Part shown: in pieces, positions 1 to 9,145 of the stretch
How positions within the stretch are numbered: the stretch's first letter is position 1
Layout of the letters: each line of letters starts with the position of its first letter
Assembly: GCF_004122735.1 (NCBI RefSeq)
Contig: NZ_SDIF01000002.1
Location: 1-64,000 of the forward strand
Reading direction: 5' to 3'
Source of the DNA: Streptomyces sioyaensis
GTDB lineage: Bacteria > Actinomycetota > Actinomycetes > Streptomycetales > Streptomycetaceae
DNA: 64,000 nt
Program-made: the position numbers and the translations under genes
Notes under the pieces: model-generated
Told to the model about the DNA's origin: nothing
The model's input: only the letters and a program-made list of their open reading frames with translations
The model's database searches: none

Positions 1-428
1 CCACGCCGTCCGCCCCGCGCACCCCCACCCCGTCGGCCACACCCCCCGACCTGGAGGAACAGGCCACCGCACTCGTCAACGCCCGGCGGGCCCGGGCCGG
101 CTGCGGGCCGCTGCGCATCGACCGCAGGCTGCACACCGCCGCGCAGCGGCACTCCGCCGACATGGCGGCACGCCAGTACTACGAGCACGACACCCCGGAG
201 GGGAAGGGCCCGGACGACCGGATCACCGCCGCCGGATACAGCTGGAGCAGCTGGGGCGAGAACCTCGACCGCGGCCCGCGCACCGCGGCCGCGGCGGTGA
301 ACGACTGGATGGGCGACAGCATGCACCGCGACAACCTGCTCAACTGCACCTACACCGCGGTCGGGGTCGGTGTCGTCGAGGGCCCGGGCGGGCCGTGGTG
401 GACCCAGGACCTCGCCGCACCGCGCTGA
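1..428 (+). CDS. CAP (SCP/PR1-like) domain protein, C-terminal part
   Basis: The reading frame is open from the left edge, so the N-terminus (probably signal peptide and linker) is outside the window. The visible start is a Thr/Pro/Ser-rich linker, followed by a CAP domain: LVNARRARAGCGPL, then a helix with HSADMAARQYYEHD, the GENL motif, a helix with VNDWMGDSMHRDNLLNC, and the terminal strand GPWWTQDLAAPR. These are the standard CAP landmarks. Such proteins are secreted in actinomycetes and their biochemical role is generally unknown. A second CAP protein lies at 42120-42770; the two share domain architecture (linker then CAP) but are clearly diverged. Confidence 0.85.
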   Translation, partial: TPSAPRTPTPSATPPDLEEQATALVNARRARAGCGPLRIDRRLHTAAQRHSADMAARQYYEHDTPEGKGPDDRITAAGYSWSSWGENLDRGPRTAAAAVNDWMGDSMHRDNLLNCTYTAVGVGVVEGPGGPWWTQDLAAPR

Positions 429-471
429 CCGCCGGCCCGCCCGCTCCCGGACCGCTCGTGAACCGGCAGGG

Positions 472-573
472 TCACACCCCCGTCGCCCCGTCGAGCCGCT
501 CACGCAGCAGATCCGCATGACCGTTGTGCCGGGCGTACTCGGCGATCATGTCGATCAGGATGCGGGAACCGAG
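472..573 (-). pseudogene. remnant of a DinB/DUF664-family gene (3' end only)
   Basis: The minus strand ending at the TGA at 474-472 reads about 33 residues that include [20 protein letters not shown] and then ERLDG. This is the typical C-terminal helix of DinB-like (DUF664, mycothiol-transferase-type) proteins. Upstream of about position 573 the same frame has no DinB-like sequence and no plausible start, so only the last fifth or less of a gene remains. I read this as a deletion remnant lying 3' to the CAP gene. The rest of 429-794 holds a 22-bp direct repeat and no other gene. Confidence 0.6.
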
Positions 574-644
574 TCTGCCAGGCACCACTGACAACGGCCG
601 TCGAAGCAGGCCGCGAGGGCATTCGGTACTGACGCCTACCGTCG

Positions 645-708
645 TACCGACCCCGCCGGCCGTCGGAGTTGACTACGGCCGGCGGGTACCGACCACGCCG
701 GCCATCGG
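645..708. repeat. 22-bp imperfect direct repeat pair
   Basis: Copies at 645-666 and 687-708 share TACCGACC(C/A)CGCCGGCC(G/A)TCGG, two differences in 22 bases, with starts 42 bases apart. They lie in the noncoding stretch between the DinB remnant and the reductase gene. No function is evident; they may be local duplications linked to the deletion that removed the DinB gene. Confidence 0.6.
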
Positions 709-794
709 CCCCCCCCGCCGACGTCGGAATGATCCCGGGCCCCGCCGCGCTGTCGCTACCGAAGCGTTGTCCAACGACCTCAGGAGAGCGGCGC

Positions 795-1802
795 ATGACC
801 AGCACCGTGCAGGAGTGGCACCTGACCGCACGCCCCGTGGGACGCCCGAAGCCGGAGGATTTCCGGCTCGTGGCACGGGAGTTACCCGCACCGGCGGAGG
901 GCGAGGTGAGGGTCCGCAACACCTTCCTGTCGGTCGACCCGTATATGCGGGCGTTGATGAGCACCACGCAGACCGGCGACCTGGCCTACCGGCTGGACCG
1001 GCCGATGACGGGCGGGGCCGTCGGTGAGGTCGTCGAGTCGCGGGCGGCCGGGCTGTCTCCGGGCGACCTGGTACTCAGCGCTCTCGGGTGGCGTACCGGT
1101 GCGGTTGCTCCGGCCGAGCACTTCACCCTCTTGCGGCGCGTCAACGGCGTTGCGGACTCGGCGTTCCTCGGCGTGCTCGGCATGCCCGGCCTGAGCGCCT
1201 ACGTCGGACTGACCGAGATCGCGGGGCTGCGTGCGGGGGAGACGGTCTTCGTCTCCGGCGCGGCCGGTGCGGTGGGCAGTCTGGCCGGACAGATTGCGCG
1301 GCTGCGCGGAGCGAAGGCGGTGATCGGCAGCGCCGGATCCGATGCCAAAGTGGCCTATCTGACCGGTGCGCTCGGCTTCACCAGCGCCTTCAACTACAAG
1401 GCCGGACCGGTACACACGCAGCTCGCGAATGCGGCCCCGGACGGCATCGACGTGTACTTCGACAACGTCGGAGGGGACCATCTGGAAGCCGCCATCGACG
1501 CCCTGAACAGGAACGGCCGGGTCGCGCTGTGCGGAGCGATCTCCGGATACCACGGCACCGAGCCCCCGTCGGGGCCGCGCAACATGGTCGAGCTGGTGAA
1601 GAAGCGGCTCACCCTGCGTGGTTTCGAGGTGATCGACCACGCGGACCTGCAGCCGCGGTTCGCCGACGAGATGGGCGGCTGGCTGGCCGATGGGCAGATC
1701 AGCTTCCGTGAGACGGTCGAAGACGGCATCGACAGCGCGGTGACGGCCTTCCTCGGGCTGATGGAAGGCCGGAACACCGGAAAGATGGTGGTGCGCCTCT
1801 GA
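795..1802 (+). CDS. CurA-type NADP-dependent oxidoreductase (MDR superfamily)
   Basis: A 335-residue zinc-independent medium-chain reductase. The N-terminus WHLTARPVGRPKPEDF, the SVDPYMRALM block near residue 50, GMPGLSAYVGL near 130 and the nucleotide-binding loop VSGAAGAVGSLAGQIA near 150 are typical of the curcumin/dihydrocurcumin reductase and prostaglandin-reductase-like group, which reduce alpha,beta-unsaturated carbonyls with NADPH. YFDNVGGDHLEAAI follows as in the family. The ATG at 795 is chosen because AGGAG lies just upstream at 782-786 and homologous proteins begin here; the open frame extends further upstream without family similarity. It appears monocistronic. The physiological substrate is unknown. 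Confidence 0.9.
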   Translation: MTSTVQEWHLTARPVGRPKPEDFRLVARELPAPAEGEVRVRNTFLSVDPYMRALMSTTQTGDLAYRLDRPMTGGAVGEVVESRAAGLSPGDLVLSALGWRTGAVAPAEHFTLLRRVNGVADSAFLGVLGMPGLSAYVGLTEIAGLRAGETVFVSGAAGAVGSLAGQIARLRGAKAVIGSAGSDAKVAYLTGALGFTSAFNYKAGPVHTQLANAAPDGIDVYFDNVGGDHLEAAIDALNRNGRVALCGAISGYHGTEPPSGPRNMVELVKKRLTLRGFEVIDHADLQPRFADEMGGWLADGQISFRETVEDGIDSAVTAFLGLMEGRNTGKMVVRL

Positions 1803-1824
1803 CCGTGGCGGCTCACCTGCCGGC

Positions 1825-2268
1825 TCACCCGGCGGCGAACACCCCTCGCAGATGCCTGCTGTTGACGATCACCAGGACGGCGCTCAGGAGGAGTCCGCAG
1901 ACGCCCTGCTCGATCTTCATCCACAGCGGGAAGGCGTCGGGGAGCGCGATGATGGCTGCAATGGCTGCCACCATGACGGTCGAGATGATCCGCAGCCTGC
2001 GGTACGCCCCGCGCGAGCCGCGGGCCGATTGGAGCGCGCACACGAACATCAACGAGGCGCTGGCGACGACGATGCCGCCACGTATCCAGACGGCGTCGTT
2101 CACCAGCGCGGTGTCGCCGCGGAGTAAGTAGATGGCCACGAGGGTGAGCACACTGAGGGCGAGGTAACAGCCGACGAGCAGCTTGGTGCTGCGGAACGCC
2201 GCCAGGCTGCGCGGGTGGTGCAGCTTTTCCTCGGACATCGAGACGGGGTGGGTGGGCCGGGTCGTCAC
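1825..2268 (-). CDS. small four-helix membrane protein, unknown function
   Basis: Encodes about 147 residues with four hydrophobic stretches: LLVGCYLALSVLTLVAIYLL, GGIVVASASLMFVCAL, IISTVMVAAIAAIIAL and GVCGLLLSAVLVIVNS. Short charged loops separate them. A GTG start at 2268 is preferred because GGAAAGGA sits a few bases upstream; an internal ATG at 2238 (MSEEKLHHP) is the alternative. It resembles small actinobacterial integral membrane proteins with no assigned role. It converges on the reductase gene with only about 20 bases between the stops. Confidence 0.7.
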   Translation of the reverse strand: MTTRPTHPVSMSEEKLHHPRSLAAFRSTKLLVGCYLALSVLTLVAIYLLRGDTALVNDAVWIRGGIVVASASLMFVCALQSARGSRGAYRRLRIISTVMVAAIAAIIALPDAFPLWMKIEQGVCGLLLSAVLVIVNSRHLRGVFAAG

Positions 2269-2585
2269 GGCGGTCCTTTCCGTTCGTGCACCGACTCCCG
2301 TCGTGCCCAGGTGTCGTGGGGGGCGACGAGCCGACCGGTGCGGCGTGGTCCGCCCCGGTGGGTACGGGGCGGCGGGGCAGCGCCGGCCGCACGGGTGCCG
2401 CGGCAGCGGCTGCGCCCTCGCGGACCGGCCCTGCCAGGATCCGTCCCGTCCGCCGCCCTTTCCTCGCCCGCCCGGACGAGACATGGACCGCTCGGCTTCA
2501 GGGACAGGTGGGGGACGGCCCCGTAATGGATGGATCGGGACCGACAGGTCCCGCACGTCCCGTCCCCCACCACCCCGCACCGGCC

Positions 2586-3917
2586 CTAATACGTGGCGAC
2601 CCGCCAGGTCAGCGAGCCGGACAGCAGCTTGCGCACCGCCGGGTCGCGGACCGCGCCCGTACGGTCGACGGCCTTGGCGGTGACCGTGTGGGGGCGGCCG
2701 TCGGCCGGGACGCCGAGGGCCCGCGGGACCACCGTGTGCCTGCCGCGCGCGGACTTGTGCTCGCGGCCGTCGACGTACCACCGCAGCCGCGCGGAAGCGG
2801 GCACGGTGACGCGGATGCGGGCCCCGCGGGGCACCGCCCGATCGGTGGCCACCGGACTGCTCAGCACGCTCGCGTAGCGGTAGAAGCCGGCGATCATCGC
2901 CTCGCGCCCGGGGAGGTTGAACTGCCGGCCGAGCGACCTCATGATCGAGTTGTCGGTGGGGCGGTTGAGCCCGTGCTCGTAGTAGCCGCCGCCCTCGAAT
3001 GCCCCGACCGCGCCGCCGTCCGGCGACTCCTGGCCCATCCAGCGGTACCACTTCTGCCGCTGGGCGGTCATCTGGTCCGCGGAGAGCGTGCTGAGGTTGG
3101 CCTGGGCGGGCTCGGGGCCGGAGTAGGTTCCGGACTCGCCGTATGCGTACTCGTCGGCGAGCTTGCCGAGCGAATGACCGGTCTCGTGCACCGCGATCTG
3201 GTCGGACCGGTCGTTGTCGGAGGACGCGGTGGCGATCCCGTCGTAACCGACCTGCGAGGAGATGTCGTTGTAGCCCGCACCGCCGTACTTGGTGGAGTTG
3301 GAGAGCACCACGACGAGGTCGGCGGCCGGGGCCTTGGCGGCGTACGACTCGACCTTGTCGGTGTCCACGCACAGCAGCCGCTCGGTGCCTTCGCAGAAGA
3401 AGGCGGAGTTCAGGGCGGTGTCCCGCACCACGTCCTTTGTCGGGTCCCCGGAGACACCGGAGTCGTGCGAGACGGCGTCGACGGCCCAGACGTTGAATTG
3501 GCCGGTGTACGAGGCGTACGGCTCGACGGCCGTCATCTTGGCCCACTTGGCGCGGACGTCCGCGTGGAAGTCCTCCTGCTGGGCGGCGGTGTAGCCGTCG
3601 CCGATGAAGACGACATCGAGCTTGCTGCCGACGGGGCCGCTGCGGACGATCGGGGTGACGTCGCCGTCTCCGGCGGCGATCGCGGCCCGTTCGGACGGGG
3701 AGAGGGGCTTGGAGACCGGGACGCGGGTGTGGCGGGGGTGTCCGGAGTCGCCGGTGAAGTACTCGACCTGCTGCGTCCGTTGTGTGTGCGGGGGCGGTGC
3801 CGGGGTGGCGCCCTGGGCGGTGGCCGCGGTGGCCGTGGCGGCGGCCATTGCCACCACGACGACACCGACGGACACCGTGGTGCGTATGGGACTGCGTCTG
3901 GAGGCGGATCTGCGCAT
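2586..3917 (-). CDS. secreted M64-family zinc metallopeptidase
   Basis: A 443-residue preprotein. Basic residues and a hydrophobic core (TTVSVGVVVVAMAAATATAA) form the signal peptide. The peptidase domain contains VFIGDGYTAAQQEDF, typical of M64 (IgA-peptidase-like) proteins, and the zinc site HETGHSLGKLADEY, an HExxH with a downstream Asp. A C-terminal beta-rich module (GARIRVTVPASARLRWYVDG) follows, as in other streptomycete members. Start: ATG at 3917 with AGGAGG ahead of it. The enzyme should act outside the cell on proteins; its real substrate is not evident, and the IgA association of the family name need not apply. Confidence 0.9.
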   Translation of the reverse strand: MRRSASRRSPIRTTVSVGVVVVAMAAATATAATAQGATPAPPPHTQRTQQVEYFTGDSGHPRHTRVPVSKPLSPSERAAIAAGDGDVTPIVRSGPVGSKLDVVFIGDGYTAAQQEDFHADVRAKWAKMTAVEPYASYTGQFNVWAVDAVSHDSGVSGDPTKDVVRDTALNSAFFCEGTERLLCVDTDKVESYAAKAPAADLVVVLSNSTKYGGAGYNDISSQVGYDGIATASSDNDRSDQIAVHETGHSLGKLADEYAYGESGTYSGPEPAQANLSTLSADQMTAQRQKWYRWMGQESPDGGAVGAFEGGGYYEHGLNRPTDNSIMRSLGRQFNLPGREAMIAGFYRYASVLSSPVATDRAVPRGARIRVTVPASARLRWYVDGREHKSARGRHTVVPRALGVPADGRPHTVTAKAVDRTGAVRDPAVRKLLSGSLTWRVATY

Positions 3918-4131
3918 GGGGGGTTCCTCCTGGATCCCGCCGCACCGGCGGCGGGTTGAAGCCGAATTCAGGCGCGCTCAACGTAGAGGCTCCGGTGGCG
4001 TGGGGCAACGGATGGTGCCCAAGTTGCGTTCTGAAGGGAGGAGTTCCGGAACGTCGCGCGACCGGCGGTCGGCCGCGCGGGACCGCATCAATGCACAGCC
4101 GAAGCCCCGGAGCCGGGCGTCGGTTTCCCGC

Positions 4132-5016
4132 TCAGCCGCCCCGCGTACGGGTGCGGAAGGCGGTCGGGGTCTCACCGGCCCGCTGCCGGAAGAACTTGGT
4201 GAAGACCGTGGCATCGGGGAAGCCGAGCCGGTCGCCGATGGCGGTGGCGGTGCGGTCGGTGTGCACCAGCAGTCGCTTGGCTTCCAGGAGGACCCGGTCG
4301 TCTATGAAACGCTTGGCGCCGCACCCGGCGGCCGCGCGGGTCGCGCGGGTGAGGGTACGGACGCTGTAACCCAGCTGCCGGGCGTAGTCCTCGACCCGGT
4401 GTGTACGGGCGAAATCGCGCTCCACCGCCTGCTGGAAGCGCCGGAACGGCTCGCTGCCCGCCTCGTCGCCGGCCTGCGCCCCGTGCAGATGGGCCAGCCG
4501 CAGCACGAGCACGGCCAGCAGATGGCGGACCACGTCGAGGTGCACCTCCAGCGGCAGCGTGGCCGGCCGCCGCTGCTCGCTCCCCAGCAGCTCCAGGACG
4601 TGGCGCACGGCATCGCCTTCCGCGCCCGAGGCGGTGAGCGGCAGCTGCCAATTGCGCTGGTCGACACGGGCGGCATCCACGGTGGCGGGAGTCAGGAAGC
4701 CCGGCAGGAAGAGGACGACGGTGCCCTCGGCCTCGGTGAGGTCGGAGCGGTACTGGCTGATCTGGCCGGGGCGCACCCACAGCCAGCTGCCCGGGGTCAG
4801 CTCGTGCTCGGTGAAGTCCACGGAACAGCGCAGCGTGCCGGCGCGCACCGAGATCAGCTCGTGGAAAGCCAGGCGCTTGGGGGCGTACGGGACGATGCCG
4901 TGTCCGCGGGCGCGGGCGAGCAACTCGGTGAAGTCGAGGACCTCCGCGCCCGGCGGAGCTCCCACCGAAGCCCGGAAGGGGACCTCGGTGACCTCAGCCT
5001 GTCCGTTTGTGTCCAT
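4132..5016 (-). CDS. AraC-family transcriptional regulator
   Basis: A 294-residue protein with an N-terminal cupin-like sensing half (GTLRCSVDFTEHELTPGSWLWVRPGQ) and two C-terminal helix-turn-helices: VEDYARQLGYSVRTLTRATRAAAGCGAKRFIDDRVLLEAKRLL and TATAIGDRLGFPDATVFTKFFRQRAGETPTAFR. This is the AraC/XylS arrangement, normally an activator responding to a small molecule. GAGGA precedes the ATG at 5016. It stands alone; the nearest gene downstream of its start is on the other strand and unrelated, so the target is unclear. Confidence 0.92.
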   Translation of the reverse strand: MDTNGQAEVTEVPFRASVGAPPGAEVLDFTELLARARGHGIVPYAPKRLAFHELISVRAGTLRCSVDFTEHELTPGSWLWVRPGQISQYRSDLTEAEGTVVLFLPGFLTPATVDAARVDQRNWQLPLTASGAEGDAVRHVLELLGSEQRRPATLPLEVHLDVVRHLLAVLVLRLAHLHGAQAGDEAGSEPFRRFQQAVERDFARTHRVEDYARQLGYSVRTLTRATRAAAGCGAKRFIDDRVLLEAKRLLVHTDRTATAIGDRLGFPDATVFTKFFRQRAGETPTAFRTRTRGG

Positions 5017-5347
5017 GATCTGTCCTCAATGTGCCGCTCCGAAGGGGTGTCACACGCCTAGCGTGAGAGCTGACGGAACCGGTCGGACCACGTACGGGCG
5101 GACGTCACACGAACCCGTTGTGACGATGCGGTGAGGGGGCGGATGACCGAAACGTCCACGGAACGGAACCCCGCCCGGTCGCGCCCTGCCGTCCGGCTTC
5201 CTCGACCGCTTGCCCTGCCGTCCGGCCTCCTCGGCCGGTTCGGCCGGCCCGCGCCCGCCGCTGCGCACCACGCCCCCTCTCGGCTCGTGGCGCAGCTCCG
5301 CGGGCTGTTGCATGCTGGGGGTCGAGAAGATCCAGAAGGAGGCTCTG
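5017..5347. other. intergenic stretch, no supported gene
   Basis: This roughly 330-base stretch carries the AraC gene's promoter side and a GC-rich segment. Open frames here lack ribosome sites and recognisable similarity. I see no hairpin or operator that I would defend. Confidence 0.4.
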
Positions 5348-5512
5348 ATGAAGCAGCAAGTGGCACGCATGGCATACCTGTTGAAGCGGTCGTTGTGGGG
5401 TGGACGGTCGCGGCTCGATCACCCCGAGTCCCACCGACCGCAGCCCCACCGCGGCGGCGATCTGATCCACCACTATGTGCCGTCGGCGACGTCGGTGCCG
5501 AGGGGGCGGTGA
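5348..5512 (+). CDS. possible small protein, 54 residues
   Basis: A short frame begins at ATG 5348, preceded by a strong AAGGAGG at 5336-5342. It reads MKQQVARMAYLLKRSLWGG and continues with a polar, His/Arg/Pro-rich tail of low complexity. The same frame is open upstream and reads MLGVEKIQKEAL before this start, so the coding segment could be longer. The first part looks coding-like and the tail does not. I do not recognise the product. Confidence 0.3.
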   Translation: MKQQVARMAYLLKRSLWGGRSRLDHPESHRPQPHRGGDLIHHYVPSATSVPRGR

Positions 5513-5617
5513 GCAGCCGGCTCCACAGCGCCCGGTCGAGCCGCTGAACGGTTCCGGAGCGTGGGGACGTGAAGCGGGGAATCGACCGGGCACACGACGG
5601 CACCGGCTCACCAAGCA

Positions 5618-5670
5618 GGTGCCGGTGCCGGTGTCGGCGCCAGTTCCGCTGCCGGTGAGGGTGCCGGTGT
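5618..5670. repeat. GTGCCGGT-type hexameric low-complexity repeat
   Basis: About 50 bases consist of imperfect GGTGCC/GGTGTC hexamers. On the plus strand they would read as alternating Val-Pro. No start codon and ribosome site make this a credible gene. Confidence 0.5.
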
Positions 5671-5805
5671 CCTCCTTGAATGGAGCGGCAATCCGGTCCC
5701 GGTTTTTGCCTTCTCGTGACAGGTATTGAACGGCATCGGGTGTGCCTCCGTATCTTTCGATATCCGTGCCTCAGCGGCACTGGTCCACGACGCGAGGAGG
5801 ACACC

Positions 5806-6153
5806 ATGACTCACCCCGGTATCCCGCCGATCCAGGCTCTGCCGGACGGAGACGCCGAGCTCTCCTTGGTGGTTCGCCTGCAGTGGGAGGACGTCGCCGC
5901 GCTCGGTCAGGACGCCGCCCGGCTCGCTGCCCGGTGGAAGCGCCCGGTGACTCTGGACGAGGCCGCCGGTCAGCGGCTGCGCCTCCGTCCGCCGGCCGCT
6001 CAGCCCACTCATGCCAAGACGGTCGCGCAGGAGCGGGCGCAGCCCGCCGTGGCGTCCACGACGGTGTCGCCCCTGCCCACCCGTTCCCCACAGGAGCAGG
6101 CCCGGCAGGCGATCGAGAAGATCAACGGGACCACCGCGCACGAGACGGCATAG
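5806..6153 (+). CDS. hypothetical protein, 115 residues
   Basis: Starts at ATG 5806 with GAGGAGG at the ideal distance. The first half is a compact predicted domain (PDGDAELSLVVRLQWEDVAALGQDAARLAARWKRPVTLDEAAGQRL). The second half is Ala/Thr/Pro-rich and ends in a short helix (SPQEQARQAIEKINGT). No signal peptide or membrane segment. It looks like a genus-level conserved cytoplasmic protein; I assign no function. A strong terminator follows at 6203-6231. Confidence 0.7.
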   Translation: MTHPGIPPIQALPDGDAELSLVVRLQWEDVAALGQDAARLAARWKRPVTLDEAAGQRLRLRPPAAQPTHAKTVAQERAQPAVASTTVSPLPTRSPQEQARQAIEKINGTTAHETA

Positions 6154-6202
6154 CGCCGGGAAGGGGTGAGGGAACACCAGGGGAACGCGGTTCTCCTGGG
6201 CC

Positions 6203-6231
6203 GGGGGCGGCAGTCGGGGACTGCCGCCCCC
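6203..6231. terminator. 13-bp perfect hairpin terminator
   Basis: GGGGGCGGCAGTC (6203-6215) pairs perfectly with GACTGCCGCCCCC (6219-6231) around a three-base loop. It sits 50 bases after the stop at 6153 with no T-run, as is usual in streptomycetes. The rest of 6154-6587 contains only GC-rich sequence, the upstream region of cydA. I found no Rex-type operator there. Confidence 0.85.
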
Positions 6232-6587
6232 GCCGGTTTGCCGTGCGGTACGCCCGCGGGGGGCCCGCGCGTCCGCCGGACGGGAACCGGTGGCAGTGGC
6301 ATGGGGCCGGCCGTCCGGGAACCGGCTCCGCCGGCCGAGGGAAGATCATCGGCTCAACGGCGCAACGTGAGCCCTCGGTACGTGCGCTCCGGCGCCCGCC
6401 GGTGATGCTGTGACCAGCCGGACGCGACCGGCCGAGGCGCCGTCGAAGGGCGCCGGCCCCCGGGAGGTGCGCCGGCCTGCGAGGCCTGCCTCTTCCGGGA
6501 CGACCGGCCGGCGGCACGGACGGCCAGGCCGGGGGCGGCCCTTCCCCGGCGTCCCGGGCAGCACAGGCAGGGAGGCATGCACACCCC

Positions 6588-8096
6588 ATGGTCCCACTGC
6601 TGGTGGACGCTCCGGCTCAACTGCTCCCCGCCAGGGAGCTGATGGCCTTCACCCTGGCCTGCCACATCATTCTGGTGCCGTTCGGAGTGGCGCTGCCGCT
6701 GATCACCCTGGTGATGCACCACCGCGGTCTGCGCCGTGCCGACCCCGTCGCCCTGCTCCTCGCCCGACGCTGGTCGGCGGTCATGGCCGTGCAGTTCGCC
6801 GTCGGTGTGGTCACCGGCACCGTGCTGTCCTTCGAGTTCGGGCTGCTCTGGCCGGGCCTGATGGGTAAGTGGGGCGGCGTCTTCGGCATCGGATTCGGGG
6901 TCGAGGCATGGGCCTTCTTCCTCGAAGCGGTGCTGATCGCCATCTATCTCTACGGCTGGCGGCGGCTGAAACCCCGCACCCACTTTCTGCTGGGCCTGCC
7001 CTTGCCGGTGGTCGCCCTGCTCGGCGCGTTCGGCATCCTGGCGGCCAACTCGTGGATGAACACCCCCCAGGGCTTCACCCTCGATGCCGCCGGTAAGCCG
7101 GTGCACGTCCAGGTCTGGTCGGCGATCTTCACCCCGATCTTCGGGCCGCAGTACTGGCACTTCGTCGTGGCGATGCTGATCACGGCCGGATACACCGTCG
7201 CCGGGATCTACGCGGTCGGCTGGCTGCGCGGCCGCCGCGACCGCTACCACCGACTCGGCTTCACCGTCCCCTTCACCCTCGCCGCGGTGCTCACCCCCGT
7301 GCAGTTCCTCCTGGGGGACTCGCTGGCCCGGTCGGTCTTCCACAAGCAGCCGGTGAAGTTCGCCGCGACCGAGATCGTCTGGCGGACCGACACCCGGGTA
7401 CCGGAATACATCTTCGGCCGGCTGCACCCGGACGGCAGCATCTCCGGCGGCATCAAGATCCCCCAATTCGACTCCATCCTGGCCGGGTTCACCCCCGATA
7501 CCAAGGTGACCGGACTGACCTCCGTCCCGGCGAGCGACCGGCCGACGGCCACCCAGGCGACCATCGTGCACTGGGCCTTCGACCTCATGGTCGTCCTCGG
7601 CTCGCTGCTGATCCTGCTCGCGCTCTGGTACGGCTGGTGCCGGCTGCGGCGGCGCCGGCTGCCCGCCTCACCGTGGTTCTTCCGCGGCGCGGCCTGCGCG
7701 GGCGTCGCCTCCGTCGTCGCCGTCGAATGCGGATGGATCACCGCCGAAGTGGGGCGCCAGCCCTGGATCGTCTACCAGCACATGCGGATCGGCGAGGCGG
7801 TGACGTCGACCCGCGCCAGCAGTCTGTGGATCATGCTGGGCCTGGTGGTCGTGGTGTATCTCTTCATCTTCGGCTCGCTGCTCGTCGTGCTGCTGAAAAT
7901 GCGCGCGGGCTGGCGGCTCGCCGACGGGCAGCGGGCGGTGGGGGAGCGGCCCGAAGCACCGGAGACCGACACCCCCTACGGCCCCCGCGCCGGCGTACCG
8001 GCCGGCCCTCCGCCCACGGATGACTTCTCGCCTCCCGACGGCCCACCGCCGTCCGGTGACACCGGGTCAGGCCCCTCCGGGGACGGCGGGCGATGA
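6588..8096 (+). CDS. cydA: cytochrome bd ubiquinol/menaquinol oxidase subunit I
   Basis: A 502-residue polytopic membrane protein with CydA landmarks: the N-terminal helix with His (FTLACHIILVPFGVALPL), GIGFGVEAWAFFLEAVLIAIYLYGW, the NSWMNTPQGF block near residue 150, and EVGRQPWIVYQHMR near residue 385. The GRQPW motif is diagnostic. The segment between the quinol-site helices (Q-loop) is short, as in the CIO/short-loop type. The oxidase reduces oxygen to water with quinol and has high oxygen affinity. The start is the ATG at 6588 with GGGAGG upstream. The last codons overlap cydB (ATGA), so translation is coupled. The C-terminus is a long Pro/Gly-rich cytoplasmic tail. Confidence 0.93.
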   Translation: MVPLLVDAPAQLLPARELMAFTLACHIILVPFGVALPLITLVMHHRGLRRADPVALLLARRWSAVMAVQFAVGVVTGTVLSFEFGLLWPGLMGKWGGVFGIGFGVEAWAFFLEAVLIAIYLYGWRRLKPRTHFLLGLPLPVVALLGAFGILAANSWMNTPQGFTLDAAGKPVHVQVWSAIFTPIFGPQYWHFVVAMLITAGYTVAGIYAVGWLRGRRDRYHRLGFTVPFTLAAVLTPVQFLLGDSLARSVFHKQPVKFAATEIVWRTDTRVPEYIFGRLHPDGSISGGIKIPQFDSILAGFTPDTKVTGLTSVPASDRPTATQATIVHWAFDLMVVLGSLLILLALWYGWCRLRRRRLPASPWFFRGAACAGVASVVAVECGWITAEVGRQPWIVYQHMRIGEAVTSTRASSLWIMLGLVVVVYLFIFGSLLVVLLKMRAGWRLADGQRAVGERPEAPETDTPYGPRAGVPAGPPPTDDFSPPDGPPPSGDTGSGPSGDGGR

Positions 8097-9145
8097 TGCC
8101 CGCCGTCATCGCCGTGGTGCTGCTGCTCGCCGTGGCCGCCTATGCCTGCGCCGGCGGCACCGATTACGGAGCCGGGTTCTGGGATCTGACGGCCGGCGGC
8201 GCCGAACGCGGCAAGCGCCCCCGGTGGCTGATCGACCACGCCATGGCCCCCGTATGGGAGGTCAACAACGTCTGGCTCGTCTTCATCTTCGTCCTCATGT
8301 GGACCGGCTTTCCGGTCTTCTTCCAGACGGTGTTCTCCGCGATGTGGCTGCCGCTGGCCCTGGCCGCCATCGGCCTGGTGCTGCGCGGCGCCGGCTTCGC
8401 GCTGCGCAAGCCCCTCCGCCGGATCGCCGGGCGACGTCTCTACGGCGCCGTCTTCGCCCTCTCCTCGCTCCTCACCCCGTTCTTCCTCGGCGCGGCCGTC
8501 GGCGGCATCGCCTCGGGCCGGGCGGTACCCGGCACGGAGGCCTCGGCCCACGCCTGGTCCAACCCGACCTCCATCCTCTTCGGGCTGATCGCCATCGTGT
8601 CGACCGCCTTCCTCGGCGCCGTGTTCCTGGCGGGAGACGCCGTCCGCTTCGGGGCCCCCGATCTGGTCGGCTACTTCCGGTGGCGGGCGCTGGGCAGTCT
8701 TGTCGCGCTCGCCGTCCTGGCGGCGATCATGCTGACCGTCACCCGGAGCGACGCCCCGCACGTATGGCACGGACTCACCCACGGCGTCGGCCTCGGCCTC
8801 GTCATCTTTGCCGGAGTCTGCTTCGTCGCGACCGGATGGCTCCTGCTGCGACGGTCCGGCGTCTGGTCCCGGATCACCGCCGTCGGCGTCGTCGCGGCGG
8901 CGGTCCTCGCCTGGGGCGCCGCCCAGCGCCCCTACCTCATCCCCACCTCCCTCACCGTGGCCGACGGCGCCGCGGCCGCCAGCAGCCTGCGCTGGCTCGG
9001 CCTGGTCACCCTGGTGGCGGCGGTGGTCGTGGGCCCGGCCGTGGCTCTGCTGTACTGGCTGGATACCCACGGCGAACTGGAACCGCTCTCCGACACCGAC
9101 CTGCGCCCCGATCCGGACCAGGAGGACCCGACCGGAGGCCACTGA
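8093..9145 (+). CDS. cydB: cytochrome bd oxidase subunit II
   Basis: A 350-residue multi-helix membrane protein. It contains GTDYGAGFWDL near the N-terminus and MAPVWEVNNVWLVFIFVLMWTGFP, both typical of CydB. The start ATG overlaps the cydA stop as ATGA. The C-terminus is acidic (SDTDLRPDPDQEDP). No cydC/cydD ABC genes follow; the next 315 bases (9146-9461) contain no gene that I can support. Confidence 0.93.
   Translation: MMPAVIAVVLLLAVAAYACAGGTDYGAGFWDLTAGGAERGKRPRWLIDHAMAPVWEVNNVWLVFIFVLMWTGFPVFFQTVFSAMWLPLALAAIGLVLRGAGFALRKPLRRIAGRRLYGAVFALSSLLTPFFLGAAVGGIASGRAVPGTEASAHAWSNPTSILFGLIAIVSTAFLGAVFLAGDAVRFGAPDLVGYFRWRALGSLVALAVLAAIMLTVTRSDAPHVWHGLTHGVGLGLVIFAGVCFVATGWLLLRRSGVWSRITAVGVVAAAVLAWGAAQRPYLIPTSLTVADGAAAASSLRWLGLVTLVAAVVVGPAVALLYWLDTHGELEPLSDTDLRPDPDQEDPTGGH

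Noticed and set aside
2286..3959. 557-codon plus-strand frame opposite the M64 peptidase
   Set aside because: It is the GC-rich shadow of the peptidase gene, with Gly/Val/Arg-rich text and no domain.
6240..6587. Rex operator ahead of cydAB
   Set aside because: I found no TTGTGAA...TTCACAA-like inverted repeat.
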